Below are positions 5,491 to 6,475 of a DNA stretch of 6,475 nt, piece by piece. Positions within the stretch are counted from its first letter, which is position 1; every line of letters begins with the position of its first letter. Source of the DNA: Gemmataceae bacterium. GTDB taxonomy: Bacteria; Planctomycetota; Planctomycetia; Gemmatales; Gemmataceae. The position numbers and the translations under genes were made by a program. Location of the stretch: positions 1 through 6,475 of the forward strand of contig CANLGS010000253.1 of assembly GCA_947490035.1 (NCBI GenBank), read 5' to 3'. The notes beneath the pieces are model-generated. The model saw only the letters and a list, made by a program, of their open reading frames with translations. It searched no databases and had not been told where the DNA came from.

Positions 5491-6423
5491 TCACCCACCC
5501 ACCGTGCGCAGGAACAGTTCCTCCAGCGTCTCGTCGTCGCGCGTCAGCGAGCGGATGACCACGCCGCGCGCGTCGGCGTGCTGGAAGAACGTCAGGTTGC
5601 TCCACCCCGTCGGCACCGTGACCCGCCACTCGCCCTGACCGTTGTCGCCTAACAGCTTTACGCCGGCGGTTTCGAGGTCGGTGCGGTACGCGGTCGCGTC
5701 GCCCTGCACGCGAACGCGGACGCGGTCCTGGCGGCGGGCGCACAACTCGGCCACCGTGCCTTCGCCGCGAACTTTCCCGCCGGCCATGATGACGACACGC
5801 TCGCACACCGCTTCCACGTCCGCGAGCAGGTGCGTCGAGAGAAGCACCGACTTGCCGTGATCGGCGGCCAGCGCCTTCACCAGGCGCAACATCGCGTCGC
5901 GGCCGGCGGGGTCGAGTCCGGACGTGGGTTCGTCGAGCAGCAGCACGGGCGGGTCGTGGACGAGCGCCTGCGCGAGTTTCGCCCGCTGCTTCATGCCCGC
6001 GGAATACTCCTCCACACGCCGGTACCGCGCCTCTTCCAGTTCGAGGTACGAGAGAACTTCGTGCGCGCGGCGGGTGGCTTCGCGGCGTGGCATGCCGTAG
6101 AGTTCGCCCGCGAGACTCACGTACTCGACGCCGGTCAAGCCCGGCACGAGCGCGTCGGCTTCCGGCATGAACCCGATGAGCCGGCGTAGGTGCCAGTTGC
6201 CTTCTGTGTCGCCGTCGCCGCCCAACGGTTCGTTCAGCACGCGCCCGGTGCCGCTCGTCGGCGGGATGAGGCCCATCAGAATCTTCAGCAGCGTGGACTT
6301 GCCGGCCCCGTTCGGGCCGAGCAACCCGATGCGCCCCGGCGGCAGTGACAACGTGATGTCACTCAGCGCGGTGAACGCACCGAACATGCGGGTCACGGCG
6401 TTGAGGGTGATGAGGGGTTGCAT
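5491..6423 (-). CDS. ABC-2 type exporter ATP-binding protein (first cassette)
   Basis: A 310-residue cytoplasmic ATPase. In order: Walker A G-P-N-G-A-G-K-S-T at 36-44; a Q-loop region I-G-F-M-P-E-A-D at 83-90 with Glu88 in the Gln place, as in many ABC-2 exporters; the signature Y-S-A-G-M-K-Q-R at 140-147; Walker B V-L-L-L-D-E-P at 160-166 with catalytic Glu165; D-loop S-G-L-D at 168-171; and switch His198 in S-T-H-L-L. A C-terminal domain of about 85 residues follows. All catalytic residues are present, so it should be active. The ATG at 6423 starts the usual N-terminal strand (L-I-T-L-N-A-V-T), although no clear ribosome site is seen. It is the first gene of the array inside the window; the real operon start may lie beyond it. 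It is similar in layout to the second ATPase, which suggests an old cassette duplication. Confidence 0.94.
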   Translation of the reverse strand: MQPLITLNAVTRMFGAFTALSDITLSLPPGRIGLLGPNGAGKSTLLKILMGLIPPTSGTGRVLNEPLGGDGDTEGNWHLRRLIGFMPEADALVPGLTGVEYVSLAGELYGMPRREATRRAHEVLSYLELEEARYRRVEEYSAGMKQRAKLAQALVHDPPVLLLDEPTSGLDPAGRDAMLRLVKALAADHGKSVLLSTHLLADVEAVCERVVIMAGGKVRGEGTVAELCARRQDRVRVRVQGDATAYRTDLETAGVKLLGDNGQGEWRVTVPTGWSNLTFFQHADARGVVIRSLTRDDETLEELFLRTVGG

Positions 6424-6439
6424 GGGAAGTCTTGGCGAA

Positions 6440-6459
6440 CCCCGGCCGCAAGGCCGGGG
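6440..6459. repeat. GC-rich perfect hairpin with GCAA loop
   Basis: CCCCGGCC and GGCCGGGG form a perfect 8-bp stem around a GCAA tetraloop (TTGC when read on the minus strand). It ends 17 bases before the start of the first ATPase gene. It may be the end of the preceding transcription unit, a leader structure, or one copy of a dispersed palindromic element. No T run follows on either strand. Confidence 0.7.
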
Positions 6460-6475
6460 GTGGCATCGCGCGTCA

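Overview
The window is a GC-rich bacterial segment with eight genes, all on the minus strand and so read from right to left. The high GC, the style of the ABC cassettes, the cytidylate-kinase-like protein and the short repeats in the gaps suggest a Gemmata-like planctomycete. That placement is an inference from style, because no marker gene is present.

Right and centre (6423 to 2272): two ABC export cassettes of the ABC-2 type lie in tandem, in the order ATPase, permease, ATPase, permease. The second ATPase starts at a GTG inside the stop codon of the first permease (GTGA overlap). This start corrects a longer open frame whose front end only shadows the permease. Both permeases have about six membrane segments, and the second has an outside loop of about 118 residues between segments 1 and 2. 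The cargo cannot be read from the sequence.

Centre-left (2126 to 610): a cytidylate-kinase-like P-loop protein of unknown substrate is followed by a trimeric-type purine nucleoside phosphorylase. The two overlap by 1 or 4 bases, so they are probably translationally coupled.

Left edge (554 to <1): a 110-residue conserved hypothetical protein overlaps by TTGA a second gene that leaves the window. The second gene has no ATG start and is easily missed. Its protein carries an N-C-I-A-W-A motif followed by a Trp-rich stretch. As far as I recall, these two families recur side by side in planctomycetes and cyanobacteria. This pair is the best candidate for an undescribed two-gene system here. The second gene may carry a one-base frameshift near 41-52.

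Three gaps of the gene array each hold a different repeat: an inverted repeat with 38-base arms (2159-2266), three 18-base tandem units with a hairpin (3416-3484), and three 8-base units running into a hairpin (5431-5477). A GC-rich hairpin also lies just upstream of the first ATPase gene (6440-6459). No tRNA, rRNA, CRISPR array, transposase or convincing promoter was seen.
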